Assembly (NCBI GenBank): GCA_002205965.3
Contig: NADL03000134.1
Coordinates: forward strand, 124,001 to 188,000
Direction: 5' to 3'
DNA: 64,000 nt
From: Kappaphycus alvarezii
Lineage: Eukaryota; Rhodophyta; Florideophyceae; Gigartinales; Solieriaceae
Shown: positions 32,761-44,765 of the stretch, piece by piece
How the letters are laid out: each line of letters starts with the position of its first letter
How positions within the stretch are numbered: the first letter of the stretch is position 1
Notes under the pieces: model-generated
What the model was told of the DNA's origin: nothing
Seen by the model: the letters and a program-made list of their open reading frames with translations, nothing else
Database searches by the model: none
Position numbers and translations under genes: made by a program

Positions 32761-34270
32761 GTTCACTACACCGAGCTGGGTCACTCAGGCATCAGGTGAT
32801 GTGAGAGACAAAGCACGGCGAGATACGGCATGGGCCGTCAGCTGGAGAACGAGGGAGGCGAGGGTGGTGACCAATCGGTGGTATTCCTTGGATGGGGGTT
32901 TCCCGCGGCGGAGTGCGAAAAAGGAGGCGACTTTGGCAATGGCCTCACTGGCAGGTTTGCCGATGGCTCCGTGAGTATCGAATCCAAGAGGGTAGAATTG
33001 GGCTTGAATTATTCCGCAGGGGCAGCGTAGTGCGCAGTTTTCGAGGCTTCAATGCGCAGGGTAGCCCCTCCAGAGGTCTTGCGAGAGTGGGGGATGGCCC
33101 GTGCGGTATAGGGGCTTGCGATGAACACGTCACGTGCGCAGGGAGCTGGGGAAGATTCGATGTCGTGAACAAAGATGTCCATTCGGCGGCGTTCCGAGTA
33201 CGGGAGGTGGGCTTCGCAGGGGAAGGTATTTTCGAGCTTCGGGCGCAACGGTACAGAAGGATGTCGGAGGAGGGTATACAGTTTGTCTCGAAGGTGGTTG
33301 TGGCGTCGGAGGAAGCCCTCCATCGCTGGGCTGTTGATAGCATGTCTCCCGAGCGGGTCGAGGAGAGGCGGGGGTCGAGCTTGGGAGAGTCCACACCGTG
33401 GGCAGTGGCCCCGGCCGTTGAAGACGGGGTGACCAAGTCGAAGCAGGATCATGTATGTCCATATTTGGGGTTCGATACGGGTGGAAGCGCGGGAGTCCGG
33501 GAGGGTGAGTTGGCGGACCGTGTTCGACAGCTTAGGTTCCGGGCGAGTCGGTGAGCTGCACTTTCGTATTGCGGGGGAGAGGAGAGATAGCTTTTGTGGC
33601 GTTCAAGATGGATAGCGGATGTGAGGGTGGTCTGGACGCCTTGGATGTGACCGCTCGTGGGGCAAGGAGAGGTTGGAGCCGAAGATCGGCAGGAATGACA
33701 TTGTGAGGGATAGATTGGTGGGTCCGTCGTATCTCGATGGGTAGGAGATGATGGTCGATGGGCGGCAATAGGTCGAGGGAGAGGTGGTAGGTGTTGAGGA
33801 GAGAGCTGAGGTAGGTGGCGGAGCGGATGGGTGAGGTGAGTGTGAACCCAAGTCCACCAAGTGAAAAGCGCAAAGTAGCACAGAGCCAGGAGCTGTCAGT
33901 CAGCTCTCGATGAATCTCTTGAAAGGCCCCTCGCAGTTCACGGTCAAACGTAGTTGGCGTAGAAAGGGTTAAGTGCGGTGGGGTAGTTCGAAGAGTGTAA
34001 ATGAGGCGGCATGCGCTGGCGCAATAGCGTAGGAGATGGAAGGCGGTCTGTGGGTCACAGAGGGTGGGGAGAGCAGTCCAGATAGCGCGTGCTGCAGTGA
34101 GGCGGTTCTCGACGAGGGACAGGCAGCCGGGATCAGTACCAATGGGTGAGCCGAGGGTGTTGATTGCGGGAGCCGTGACAATCTTGCAAGGAAGGTTTGG
34201 GTAGAACTCTGGCCGAACCACCATGCTTCGGTCTTTTGCATGTTGATGTGGATGCCGTATGGACGTCCTT
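32761..34270 (-). pseudogene. LINE-C: post-RT region and restriction-like endonuclease
   Basis: From about 34,270 down, the frame has NTLGSPIGTDPGCLSLVENR, DPQTAFHLLRYCASACRLIY and SLGGLGFT, the same order as after the RT in LINE-A. Near 33,530 a frameshift leads to FNGRGHCPRCG, LDPLGRHAIN, RRHNHLRDKLYTLLR and RRMDIFVHDIE (about 33,130-33,440), the zinc knuckle and endonuclease core. The second Cys of the knuckle (HA-TC in LINE-A) is replaced by Asn-Ser. RT motifs are missing. Confidence 0.75.
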
Positions 34271-34384
34271 CGTTCGCTATACAGTAGTGTGGAGGAGTCG
34301 AGGCGCGTCGGGTGTTTAGGTTTACTGTAAAGATAAACCACTGTGCTGTACACTGTACTGTAGAACAACCGAAATGATCATGTC

Positions 34385-34465
34385 CTGGGGGTCGAACTCA
34401 TGACCGCCAAGAGAGAAGTTTAATGCGTTCAGTATCTACTGGGGACTGCGCACGTCCTAACTATA
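34385..34465 (-). other. tRNA-like or SINE-like segment with B box
   Basis: On the - strand GGTCATGAGTTCGACCCCCA has a good B box (GAGTTCGACCC). About 45 bases before it lies a weaker A-box-like TAGATACTGAACGCATTAAA. The stems do not pair well enough for a working tRNA. A tRNA pseudogene or the head of a tRNA-derived SINE is possible. Confidence 0.3.
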
Positions 34466-34468
34466 CGG

Positions 34469-36700
34469 TTAAGATCTAACCGGGTGTACTTCGTCGTCCA
34501 TGCGCATCGGGGCTCGCGACAGGATAGCTTCAGCGATGGATGACCAGAGGGTGCAACTCAGTCGCTGGTAGATACGGCGGCGGATAACGCCAACTGTCGA
34601 GTGACACTTGGACGCGATCCGCGGAACTAACTCCTCGATAAATGCAATAGTTCCAGGGGAAGGGGCACCTAGGGAATCAAACGCCAGAGGTCGAAACGTG
34701 AAGTTCGGCGTGTAAGGCGCAGAAGATGGGCCAGTTGAGGGGGGGGAGGCGTCGGGCGATGTTGCGTTCCAGGGTTGTGACCTTGTCGCGGGCCGCCAGT
34801 TCAGCAGCGCCTCCGGCAACCTGGGTCGCCTTGGTGCGAACTGCGGCCTTAAACGGTGAGACGACAGTGATGTCACAGGCAATGGGGCGCAACGTTGTGC
34901 CTTCCGGGGTTGGGGGCGGTTGTACAAGGATATCGGCGGGCCGGAGCTCAGTGCCCGGGACGAGGAACGGAACCTCGTGCCGAGTATCCAGACCCGCGGC
35001 GCGGGTAACGTGTGTCGCAATCGCATTACAGAGCGAGTTATGGCGGTGACGACGGCCGAAACCAGGGCAGCAGAGGTCGGCGGCGTGATCCCCGAGGGTG
35101 TCCAAGGGGTGGTCACAGTGGTGGCAGTTGAGGGCATGGAGTCATCATACACTGGCAGTCCGAGGTGACGGCGGAGCATGGTCTGCCAGTGTGTGTGTGT
35201 GACCTTCGTAGCTGCCGTGGGGTGAGCGAAGAGAAACGCCGCAGCGGGGCTGCGGCGGAACGCTAAGCCACGGATGCGATGTCGAATGTCGGCGTCGCTG
35301 GTGCGGTCGGGTTTGGGGCATTCGCCCAGGAGTCGTCGTGCCAATGTACTCTTGCCCGCGCCTCTTGCTGCACCCGTTTGAGAAGGGTTAGAGTGTTGGT
35401 GGGTGAAGCAGCTAGAGTTGGAGGGTCAAGGGTGGAAAGGTCGACTATCCCGGGGATGGAGAGGGCGAAACGGCGGAGAGAAGGCCCAGCCTGACGGAGG
35501 AGGAAGGACCGGTCGCCGCGGTAGCGGCCAGAAGCAAGTGCACAAGCACGCGGCGTGGCGTATGCGGAAGTTCGCTGCCGTGCGGGCGCAGCATCAATGA
35601 TGCTGGCGGCGGCAGCGCCGTGGAGGCACGAGGCGATGCTTTCGAAGCCCTGACCTCCGAGGTGCATGGGGAGGCAGACTTGGTCCCAGGCTCGGTCCGT
35701 GAGAGCTATGCCGTGTAACTTTTCATATGATGACCGTTGTAGATCATCAAATTCTTCTGCGGCGGACTCGCTAAGCGCGGATCTGAGAGCTTGAATGCAT
35801 GCGATAGGAGGCATGCAGAGGCACAGATCCGGTGCATGTGGAACCGGGCGCGGGCGTCGCGGACCAGCAGGAGGCGGTCCAGGGTCGGCGGCACTGAGCA
35901 ATCTTGGACCGGAGAAAACTCTCCGTGAACGCTTTGTTCCCAATGGGGGCCCCTAGAAGCGGAAAGCCGTCCCGCGAGCATTCTGCGAGAGGGAATTCCG
36001 CTAAGAGGGCTGCTCGATCCGCGGCATGACGTGAGGCCAGTATATGCGTGTCTTTCGTGGTTGACATGGAAGCCAACCGTGGGACCATCTCGGGCAAGGA
36101 GCCTGAGCGCCTGACGGATGGCGCCAAGGTTCCCGACGATCGTGCCGTCATCGGCGTACCATTGGCAGAGAGCAATGTTGGGGATCTCAGCAACCCGACG
36201 GATGAGGGGTTGGATCGTTAGCGAGAACAACAACATGCTGGCCGGGTCACCCTGTTGGGTGCCCTGGGCACTTGGTATGACGGTGCGATCCCGGTTCGGG
36301 ACAAGCAATGGCGGTTGCATTCGGCCGTAGATCATGTTTGCGAAGCGGGCTAGCGAGGGGGCGAGCATTGGTAGGTGGTCCAGCATAGACTGCCGATCAA
36401 CGCGGTTAAAGGCGTTGTTAGCGTCTATGAGGACCGTGGCGACGTTCGGGGTGGCGGAGAAGCGGCGTAGTGTCGTGCGGGTGTCGTGTACAATAGAGTC
36501 CAACCCGGCTTTAACACCGTTGGCCGTCTGATGCGGCGACATAACCGAGTGTGAATCGGCTATTGCGGCCGGGAGCAGTGCCTTCGTCACTATCCTGCGA
36601 AGCACAGACCCCGATGGCGATCGGCGCCCCCCCAAAATCATGATGTGAAGAGTTTAAATAGCGCCATTTCCTTATAAATTTCTTAAGTCCCCCGGAATAA
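34469..36700 (-). pseudogene. LINE-D ORF2: RT and restriction-like endonuclease
   Basis: The frame opens with GGAPIAIG then SVLRRIVTKAL (RT motif 1, about 36,590-36,640, split by a one-base shift). Next come VLIDANNAFNRVD (motif A, about 36,400), GTQQGDPASMLLFSL (motif B, about 36,235) and QWYADDGTIVG (motif C, about 36,130). After shifts near 35,950 and 35,750 the protein continues to LGDHAADLCC with RHRHNSLCNA (zinc knuckle area, about 35,030-35,110), RPADILVQ and ACDITVVSP (endonuclease core, about 34,870-34,940). It ends at a stop near 34,470. The GC-rich sequence and four or so shifts suggest moderate age. Confidence 0.82.
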
Positions 36701-37159
36701 TCACACGCAGCACTAGTGTGACCGGAGGGAGAGGGGTTTAAACTTCCCTCACGGGGCCCGGTCGGGGTCAATGTGGTTAGATAGGTGCCCTCGAAAGAGG
36801 AGACTGCCCGGGGTGTTCACCCCGGGCCTTTTTGGTCCTACAAAGGAGTCATCATAAATTTTTACCCAATTACAGACACATTACAGTTAATGAGCGGCAG
36901 TTTGGAAACAAGATATTGAATTTGACATTAAACAATATATTGAATTTGACATTAAACAAGATATTGAATTTGAGGACAGAAGAAGAAGAATGATGCTCTA
37001 TTGTTTGAAGACAAGTCAGAATTTGACATGATCAATTATGCACAATACGTGTAGTCAATGTCATCTTTTTCTGCTGAATTTAAACTCAAATTACGCAGTC
37101 AGTGTTAGTCGTTCACTATCGAATTCAAACTTTTATTTATCATTATCACCTTTGAGTTC
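36701..37159. other. LINE-D 5' side and spacer
   Basis: Contains GC-rich sequence (36,720-36,835, with a hairpin listed separately) that may be the LINE-D 5' UTR. Then three copies of an AAGATATTGAATTTGACATTA-like phrase (36,909-36,975) follow. No gene is seen. Confidence 0.4.
36806..36835. other. GC hairpin followed by T-run
   Basis: GCCCGGGGTG, loop TT, CACCCCGGGC, then CTTTTT. It has the shape of an intrinsic or Pol III terminator on the + strand. On the - strand it lies 5' of LINE-D and may be part of a structured 5' UTR. Neither function is shown. Confidence 0.6.
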
Positions 37160-38130
37160 GCAAGATGTTTGTCTCCCTTTTGTGTGCCCAAGAGCTTTCC
37201 AAAGCCGTATCTTACCCCCCGTGACACGAACCTGTGCGACTAGCATCCATGCTTCCCTCGAACTGGTCTATCGCCTGTCCTCCATTACCGATCTCTACCC
37301 TCCTGAGGCTGCCTCCAACCTCCTCGCTCTCCAGCACTACGATCCAGCCCTATCTACTGCATTTGGCCCCTTCGAGGCACTTCTGCAGTCACTGATGGCG
37401 CAAAAGTCCTCGCCCTCGTCGATCCAGATTCCACCACACCCTTCTTCTCACCTGCCGCACCGGACAAAGCCCTATTCTCATACCTTGCCGCTGTTATCCT
37501 CTCTATTTTGGCCAAGAGCTCCCGGCCCTATATCGCATCACAACCACAGCAAGCACACTGATCCCCGATCCAATTAAAGTTCAAACGTAGTATCAAATGC
37601 ATTTCCGATCGGCCCGTCAGCAACGGCCCAAAGGAATTGGCCCCCCGACTCCACCTCCCGAAACCCTCGCCCAATACGGAACATTGTCCCTTCGAGATGT
37701 TTTCCCGTCGGTTTTTACCGGGCCCCGTCACCGTCGTTACCATAGCTGACCCTTACGCCAATTTCGTCTGCGCCGCTGCTGACGAGTTGCAACACGTTCA
37801 ATCCGCATATGACGCTTTCTGTTACCACAACCATCACTCTGTGTCTGTCCTTCCTCATCATCTTTCACTGCTATTCCCCTGCCGCTGCTCAAGCCCTCTT
37901 TCCCACCCTTCAACCCAAAGTCGCCCGCTTCTCCAACCGCCCATGTGCCGGGAAGCCGAAAAACTACTTTATCGAGTGGCTGTTGTTCTCTACCTCGGCT
38001 ATAACACCCCGACATCTTCAGCTTGCCTCTCCAGTCAGCCCTTTTCTTCCTCAAACCTCGCCCACATCCACTCCTCAAAACAACGGCCATGGCAGACGCC
38101 GCGCGGGCGACTGAACATGAGCCAGCTTCC
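37160..38130 (+). pseudogene. LINE ORF1 fragment, LINE-A-like
   Basis: The first part (37,160-37,570) has TSIHASLELVYRLSSITDLY and AFGPFEALLQSLM, matching the N-terminus of LINE-A ORF1 (HASMDYLVKCVSIFDGVV). The second part (37,637-38,100) has NFVCAAADELQHVQSAYDAF, matching FMVCAAERDLASLPPAYTAF. A frameshift lies between them. No RT follows on this strand, so it is a 3'-truncated or rearranged copy. Confidence 0.6.
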
Positions 38131-38568
38131 CCTATGGCTGAAGCATAACTCCGGACGCCTACCATCTCCAACTAATTGTTCCTTCACGCATTTAACCTGC
38201 CTAAAAATTCCCCCCTTCATTGTCTCTTTCATGGGATCAAGCGCTTTTTGCAGTTATTTTGCCATTACAGAACTAATCATATATTTGGGTCAATGTGACG
38301 AAAGGAATTATAGATGTATCTCTTTACTTTTTTCAGTGTAAACTAGTGCTCTCCTTATCCTCGCTCCAGCTCTCTCACCAATCTTTCTTCATTGAGTAAG
38401 TCTACTGAATGTACGTAGCCAACACAGTATCTACATGTATGTCTTGTAGCCACGCCTATTTGGATTGATTTAAACGCGAAGGTGCGTACTTGCCACTGAA
38501 TGCATCCGTTCCATTGTATATCTCAAACCAGTGAACCCTTAACTTAAAGACAACCCCGTCTTGGTTCT
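38131..38568. other. Spacer, no gene recognised
   Basis: AT-rich sequence between the LINE ORF1 fragment and the DUF7869-like gene. Confidence 0.35.
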
Positions 38569-40756
38569 TCAGTGCATCTTGGACCTTACCAATCCAGAAC
38601 GGCGACTGACTTGTACAACTTCCCCACGCACCGCTACAAAGTCATTGATAATATACTCCAGATCATTTCGTGTTTCTTCATCCTGACTTATCGGAATATT
38701 ATCTTGTTCAAAATCAATGCATATTGAATCCTTAAGTACATGTTTGGAGTGCTTTCCATTCAACTCAAAAGTCTCTGCCAGATTCCAATGTAGCTGATCC
38801 TGTTGATTCTTGTAAACTTCATTGACGAGAGCTTGAAGTTCAGCCATCTTCTTTACGCTGTTTATGCGTGTCTCCTCTGAAAGGAGGCGCTCCTTACTTT
38901 TCTTTTTCCTGTAGGACTGACGAGCTTGGTTGTTGGTGTACTTCGATGATCAGGAGTACGAAGAAGAAAACCGGACTGTGTCTCACCAAAGACTCCATTA
39001 ATAGATTTCCAGTCATCATTGCAGCCGAGACGCACCGAGCATCCTGTTCTATATGAATCTCTTTCACATTTAGGTTGCCCATTTATCCTGTGAAAACGAA
39101 AGTATCGGTATTTAGAGAAACAAGCAACTTTTGCAATACACTTTTGTTGAACGCAGAGCCCAGAAAAGTTTGCGATATGAAGCATTCGGGTGACAGATGG
39201 TTGTGGAGTGTAAGACTTCCGTAGTTGCTCCATTAGCTCTGACATAGTGATTGCATCATTAGTGCGTAAACGACGAGATGTGCCTGAAAGTCTGATCAAT
39301 ATCAGCATGAGTATGACCAATTGGCAGGAAGGAGGCAAAAATCTCACAGAAAACACCCCAAGCAACTAGAGACTCGAGATAGCAGAACATATACCGATTA
39401 TTATTCTATCTGGTACAGTTATCTAGCTGAAGAAATAAACATCCGAAGAGCGGATTTGACACTTTTCACGGAAATGTTCTGTGGAGGGCCTCGATTACAT
39501 GGTTAGCCCCAGTTTCAAACTGTTCAGTCTTGTATATAAAGAAAGAGACTTAACTGGGCCATGTTCTAAGACGCCGACGAGTTTAACCTTGAGACTGTGC
39601 CCAGTAGTGGCCTTTGTGCGGAAAGTAAAGTGTGGTAATCCAAAGGCAGACTGATCAGCTCCATCTACAATGAGAGAGAAAAATTTTCCGGATAAAGCGC
39701 AGCTCTTTGACATTTCTTTTGATATTCACGCCGTTCTTGCTCCACCCACCATAGAGATGTGTAAACGCCTTATCTGTTTCAACTGAATTGATAATCTCTC
39801 ATCAGTTCCGCCCTGGCCAAAGCGTCAGCGAGTGTTTCCACATTCTTCACACTTCGTAAAGCGATGTACGTTGCGAACTTTTATCGAGGGACAAAATTTG
39901 TTCCATATATCATAGTAAATAGCTTTCTGACGGTGGCGGGTGATGGTAAAGTTGTGTATGCTCTTCAATAAACATCTCGTATACTCTCACTTTCTGAAAG
40001 TACGGAAGATGAAATTCATCCTATCGGTCATGCTATCTGCGGACTCTCTGCGAGCCTTTCGAGGTAGCAGATAATGCTATCTTTTTGGACTGCTGAATGC
40101 CGCCTACTTAGTCCCTTTGAATCATTCAAAATTTTTGCGTGCGGTGTCTGCTTCACTGATGCGTGCATGTCCCGTGAAAATCCGAACGTCTGCTCCAAGA
40201 AGCTGTAGCATACTGCTATTCCGTTTAAGTGAAATTTTCGAGTTTGGTTCTAGCAATCCACTCAAATACGTGCGGCGACATGATTGACTTGAGAGCAACA
40301 CCTGCGACACTTCTGCTTTTAAGAATCGTATGTCGGTGTTTTCAAAACACTTCAACCCATCACAACATTTCATTGAACGAAACTTTTTGGTAGGAATATC
40401 CGCTAAATCCAACTTCCTCTTCTTTCGTAAACGTGTTTTCCTCATTCTTCCTCCTCGGCGGGACTTGTAGCGATACGGACGCTGCGGCCGACCAATTCCT
40501 TGATATTCATTGATTCGCTGTGAGTGCGGGCCTGAGCTTGTACCAACAAACCCTGTCGATGTAGATAAGGAGTAACTTTCATCGAGACATTCCCCAAACT
40601 GCTTTCTAGATGAATTTTCAGCATCAATCGGAGCTCGATGTTTTCCCTGGCTTGCCACGCATGTGTCCTTGAATTAAAGCTGAACGCGAACTGTTGCAAA
40701 GATGCCTCCAAAATTCTAGTGAAGAAGTGTTTTATCACTGCCTCTGCATGCTGCAC
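38569..40756 (-). pseudogene. DUF7869-type gene, probable DDE-fold transposase relic
   Basis: The - strand order is: a basic, Cys-bearing start (GGRMRKTRLRKKRK, then KCCDGLKCFENTDIRFLKAE, about 40,330-40,450), RRTYLSGLL, VDGADQS (39,648-39,668), LGVLEHG-like residues, LQLDNC with NNNRYMF (39,390-39,425), SFLPIGHTHADIDQTF (about 39,280-39,325), then a helical region with MSELMEQLRKSYTPQPSV. This is the motif order I know from DUF7869 proteins, found in repeat-rich animals and algae. The Asp residues in the last three blocks look like a DDE/D triad. At least four frameshifts or stops are present. A 92-codon C-terminal frame (38,569-38,847) is open. Confidence 0.7.
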
Positions 40757-42371
40757 TGAGGGAAAGGGAAATAGTAGAATTGTAATACGAAGAAAAGTTG
40801 CAGATATATCAAGACTGAATATTTCGATGTATTGGCGAGCTTTACTGTTTCATCAAGAATGAACATCAAACAACAGTTCAAGCGAATCACATCTGATTTT
40901 CTTCTTCCGCGGGAGAAAATGGTGGCGGAAATATGGATAGATACTACATTGAAAAGCCGTTGAGAACCTGTTCAGCGATATTGATATTCTAGCAACACAT
41001 TAGAGGGTCCTTGCGTAAATGAAATTGTTATAATGAAACTTTATGTACTGTGCATATTCTGATTGGTTATGAAGCAGTAGTTAGCTCGACCTTGAAACAA
41101 TCAAACACATCCGGGAAATACACAGATACCTAAAACTACTTTGATTTGGCCGATCTCCAATGTAATATTGATATTCCGCTAGATGTCTAATTTCAAATAG
41201 CGGCGGAAGTGTTTACTGATATTGATATTTAAAAAGATGTTGCTCTCAATTATTAATTTTGATTATTTCCTTTCTGCTTGAGTGAATAAAACGTTGATTC
41301 TAACGATTCCTTAAATCATACGATAGATTGTATCGTTGCAATCATGGACCTTCTCACATATTATTATAGTGGCTTCGATGACAAAAATGCTTCAGAAGTG
41401 ACATATTAGCAACATACGTACTGGCGGTGTAGATCATAGATATGTAAGCTTCTACTCTTAGAAAATCAATCAATAATGGAAAAATTAATCTAAAACGAGA
41501 GCATAACGAGTTGAGACTTGTCTCCCAAAGGGATTGTGGTTCTTTATTTTACGTTTCATTAACTCACTGTCATACTTGCGTATGGAAGTGCCGGAGTGCC
41601 AGTAACACGAAAGTAATTTCAGTACGCAGGCAGCCCGTGATGCGGGATCACTGAAAAAAAATCAAAAGGCGTACGTCTGTAACAGTTTAATATTTCCATC
41701 ACAGCCTCTTGTTGATAGCAATTGCTCTTACAGGCAAAAAAAACACCGAATACTAGGACAAAATGTAGTCCTGCGGGTAAGAAAAGTTTCAATATATTCG
41801 TCGGCTACGATACTAAAGGTTTTCTTATTGTTCTTCTTTGCAATACATCAATGATTCTTATTACAAGTAAATGATTCATTTTACGACGTATGATACCAAA
41901 TGATTCGTTCGCCTGGGTAAATCATACGAAACGGCTTTTCACCTAGAAGTTGGCCTTACTGTTCACACATACTGATTGTGTTGATTGCTTTCAGAAAAAT
42001 TGACAGCTTTTGTCTTGCTAATCGTTAAAAAATTGTACTCGAACCTAACGAATAATGATTTCTGAACGTAACATTCATGACCCAAAGAGTCCATAACTAA
42101 GACTTTTTCCTCTGTTGCGCGATTTGCACCTATTTTCATGTTGGAAATACTGAGTCAGCGTTCGTTCTGAAAATGAATTGAATATATATAGAGTTTATTG
42201 AGCGGCGAGGAAACTGCATAACCTCCATCTTCAAAAATCATCGCCCTTGGTACATCGACCGAAAAAAGAATCGATTTTCCCTCCCAATACATGGAATGCC
42301 TCAGAAAAACAAAGCTTATGAGAACTCCTTTCGGCGTGGAAAATCTCGTAACGGAGATGAGGTGGTAAGCT
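40757..42371. other. Divergent intergenic region of the transposon
   Basis: AT-rich sequence between the divergent DUF7869-like and methyltransferase genes. I see no gene; promoters for both would be expected here. Runs such as ATTGATATTGATATT occur near 41,170-41,235. Confidence 0.45.
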
Positions 42372-44583
42372 ATGTTTGCTGATGTCATGGAAGGATCTCT
42401 GAACACAACAGTGGAGCCGGCTTCTTGCATTCCCCTCACATGCATCCGCAAAATCAGCCGTTCAGGTGTTGAGCGCATGAAAAGGATCTTCGGGAACGTT
42501 GACAGAGCCATTTGAGGGGCGCAGATGTGAATAACGAAGTGGGAATAGTTGCAGGTTCCGACTCTCCTATCGTGATTCCCCTCACTGGCACGTTCCATCG
42601 ATACGTTGTCAATCATTTTAGAGAGACTCAAGAAATGTCGGAGGCAGAAGCAAAACATTTTTCAAACTCTCGAGATGAGTGGTTTGGAATATTGGACGGT
42701 ATGCACAGGTTAATTGCTTTGCAAGAATTGATTGAGGATGATTTCGGTAGCTGGAAAGGCTCTTCGTGGCCAGTAACGATCTTGAAAGGTGGCCACGATA
42801 TTGGAAAGCTGAGACAACTTGCAAGGCATTCAAAATTCTAAACAACTCTGCAGAATTCTATGTAGAGACAACTTTTTACGACACATTGCGGGGACTTCGA
42901 GACGAGGCTTCTAGATTGTGTGCTACGGCAAATGGAAAACAACCTTTGGCCAAAGATGTGGCATCCACTTCGACGGAATGACACATAGAAAGGAGAGTAC
43001 TATTAAGCAGACTGCAGCAACTGCATTGCGTTTGTCAGAGGACGTTATAGAAGTGATTGATGAAATTATGAATTCTGAACACCCGTAACTCGTTTCTATT
43101 GCGACAGAGAAGGGCAATTCGAGCCAAAAGGAAGTTATGGTACTATTTGACTGCCGTGTGTATCGCCGATTCGTCAATATTACGTCTCTGAAGTCCGCAC
43201 GGCATTTATGAGGGCAGAGGTGCCGACGAAGTGAAAGCACAGATTAACACTCTTTATAGACTGCGAGGTCTTTGCAGGGCTAATGGATACAAGGCGGCTT
43301 CGTACAAAGTCGTGTTGGATCAGTTCAGAGAGCTAAAGCAGCAATGAAAGAAGCTCAAAAGTTCGAAATCTACTTGAAAAAGATCAGTGGCCGGAAGATA
43401 TGGCAACAATTCATCGAAACTTTTACAGACATGCAAATTTGATGATGACGTGCAATAATGCAGGAAATGATCGTGATATACTACCAACAATACTAGAAAA
43501 GTATCGTCACGCTTCCCTCTGTCGCTCCCAGAAAGAAGCCAAGTATAAGGCATCCCTTGAACCTGAGAGAGAACATTTGCACCCACACTTGGGAGAAAAG
43601 TAGCAAGGACAAGAATCATGCGACCAGAGTGTGACGCCCAAGAAGATGATACATCAGAGGATTCGATCGAGAATCCTCAACTGGATGAAGAGGATGGGAT
43701 TGCTTCCGCAGAGTTTAGGGGAGATCGATGTTTGACGCTCAAGAAGGCGACGTGTTCTAAATCTCGGGGAGTATCATCCCACGTACACAATGTTCAGAGA
43801 GGCTCGAAATAGCACAACCGGATCGGTATGGAATAGATTTTTGGAAGAATTCGGTATTCATTGCCATCAAATGAAGTGGCAGATGTTTTACAAGGGAAAA
43901 TTGAGGAAGATGCTCCCTTATTTGACATGATATTGACCGATCCACCATATGGTACTCCAAAGTCGCGCTCGCGAGCCGGTACTGCGTACGAAACTTTGTA
44001 GGGGACGAGGAAATGAGAGCTGTTGCCCAGGTTTCTCGTAAAGTACTGCGTCCTGGAGGATGGTTTTTGTGTCACGTCTATGCTTTACACTAAATGGCTG
44101 TCAGCTTTTCGGGATTGCGGTTTCGTCGGACTAGATACCCTTTCGTTATGGTGAAGAACACCTCGGAACTACAACAGTGGCGTGGTGATGACTTTCCACA
44201 AAATGCGTCTGAGTTTGCGTTTTTTGCCAGAGCACCAGGAAAACGTACTGATGGATTTAAAACGGACCTACGAAGTCCATATCATACAATATTGACAAAA
44301 GAAAAGCGAAAATTTGCTGCCATCACAAATGTTCCTGTCAATCGAAACAAACTGCTCAAACCTGGTACGAAGTCCCAGTTTTTGTTGAGGAGAAGAGCAC
44401 GAAGCTTCTTTGCGAGTTGCTAACAACTTTCTGCCCCGAAGGAGGACTTGTTTTAGATCTATATGATGGCACTTTAACGACTGCAATTTCTTGCCTGGAA
44501 ACTGGCCGAAAATGTGTGGCTATAGAAAAGAATGCAGATTGCTATCGTTTAGCATTTCAGCGGCTCCGAAAAGTAGCACTCTA
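42372..44583 (+). pseudogene. ParB-like domain plus beta-class DNA N6-adenine/N4-cytosine methyltransferase
   Basis: An ATG at 42,372 opens SLNTTVEPASCIPLTCIRKI, and after a one-base shift a ParB-like domain with SDSPIVIPL and ILDGMHRLIALQELIE (DGMHR at about 42,693-42,710). A linker of 1 kb with many shifts follows (YVETTFYDTLRGLRDEASRL, SEDVIEVIDEIMN). The methyltransferase has FDMILTDPPYGTPK (motif IV, 43,939-43,950), VSRKVLRPGGWFLCHVYA, and at the end GGLVLDLYDGTLTTAI (motif I, 44,456-44,473) with GRKCVAIEKNADCYRLAFQR. Motif IV before motif I is the beta order. ParB fused to such enzymes is common in phage. About six stops or shifts make this copy dead. Confidence 0.75.
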
Positions 44584-44765
44584 GATCTCTCTACAACGCA
44601 AGGGAAGAGCTAACAAACGTATGGCACTTAGCCACTCACGAAAACCAGCCGTATCTGTCAATTCGAGCCCATCAATTATTGCAATGAAATATCCAGATAT
44701 GAATCCCGCAGACATCTGCGGCAGCAGACATTCCCAGTAAAAGAGTCCAATGACATTGAAAGGAG

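Noticed and set aside
34385..34465. Functional tRNA gene.
   Set aside because: B box present, but acceptor and T stems do not pair.
36806..36835. Bacterial intrinsic terminator.
   Set aside because: Everything around it is eukaryotic retroelement DNA; no bacterial gene is nearby.
42155..42658. 167-codon ORF on the - strand.
   Set aside because: It is antisense to the ParB-like domain on the + strand, whose motifs are recognisable.
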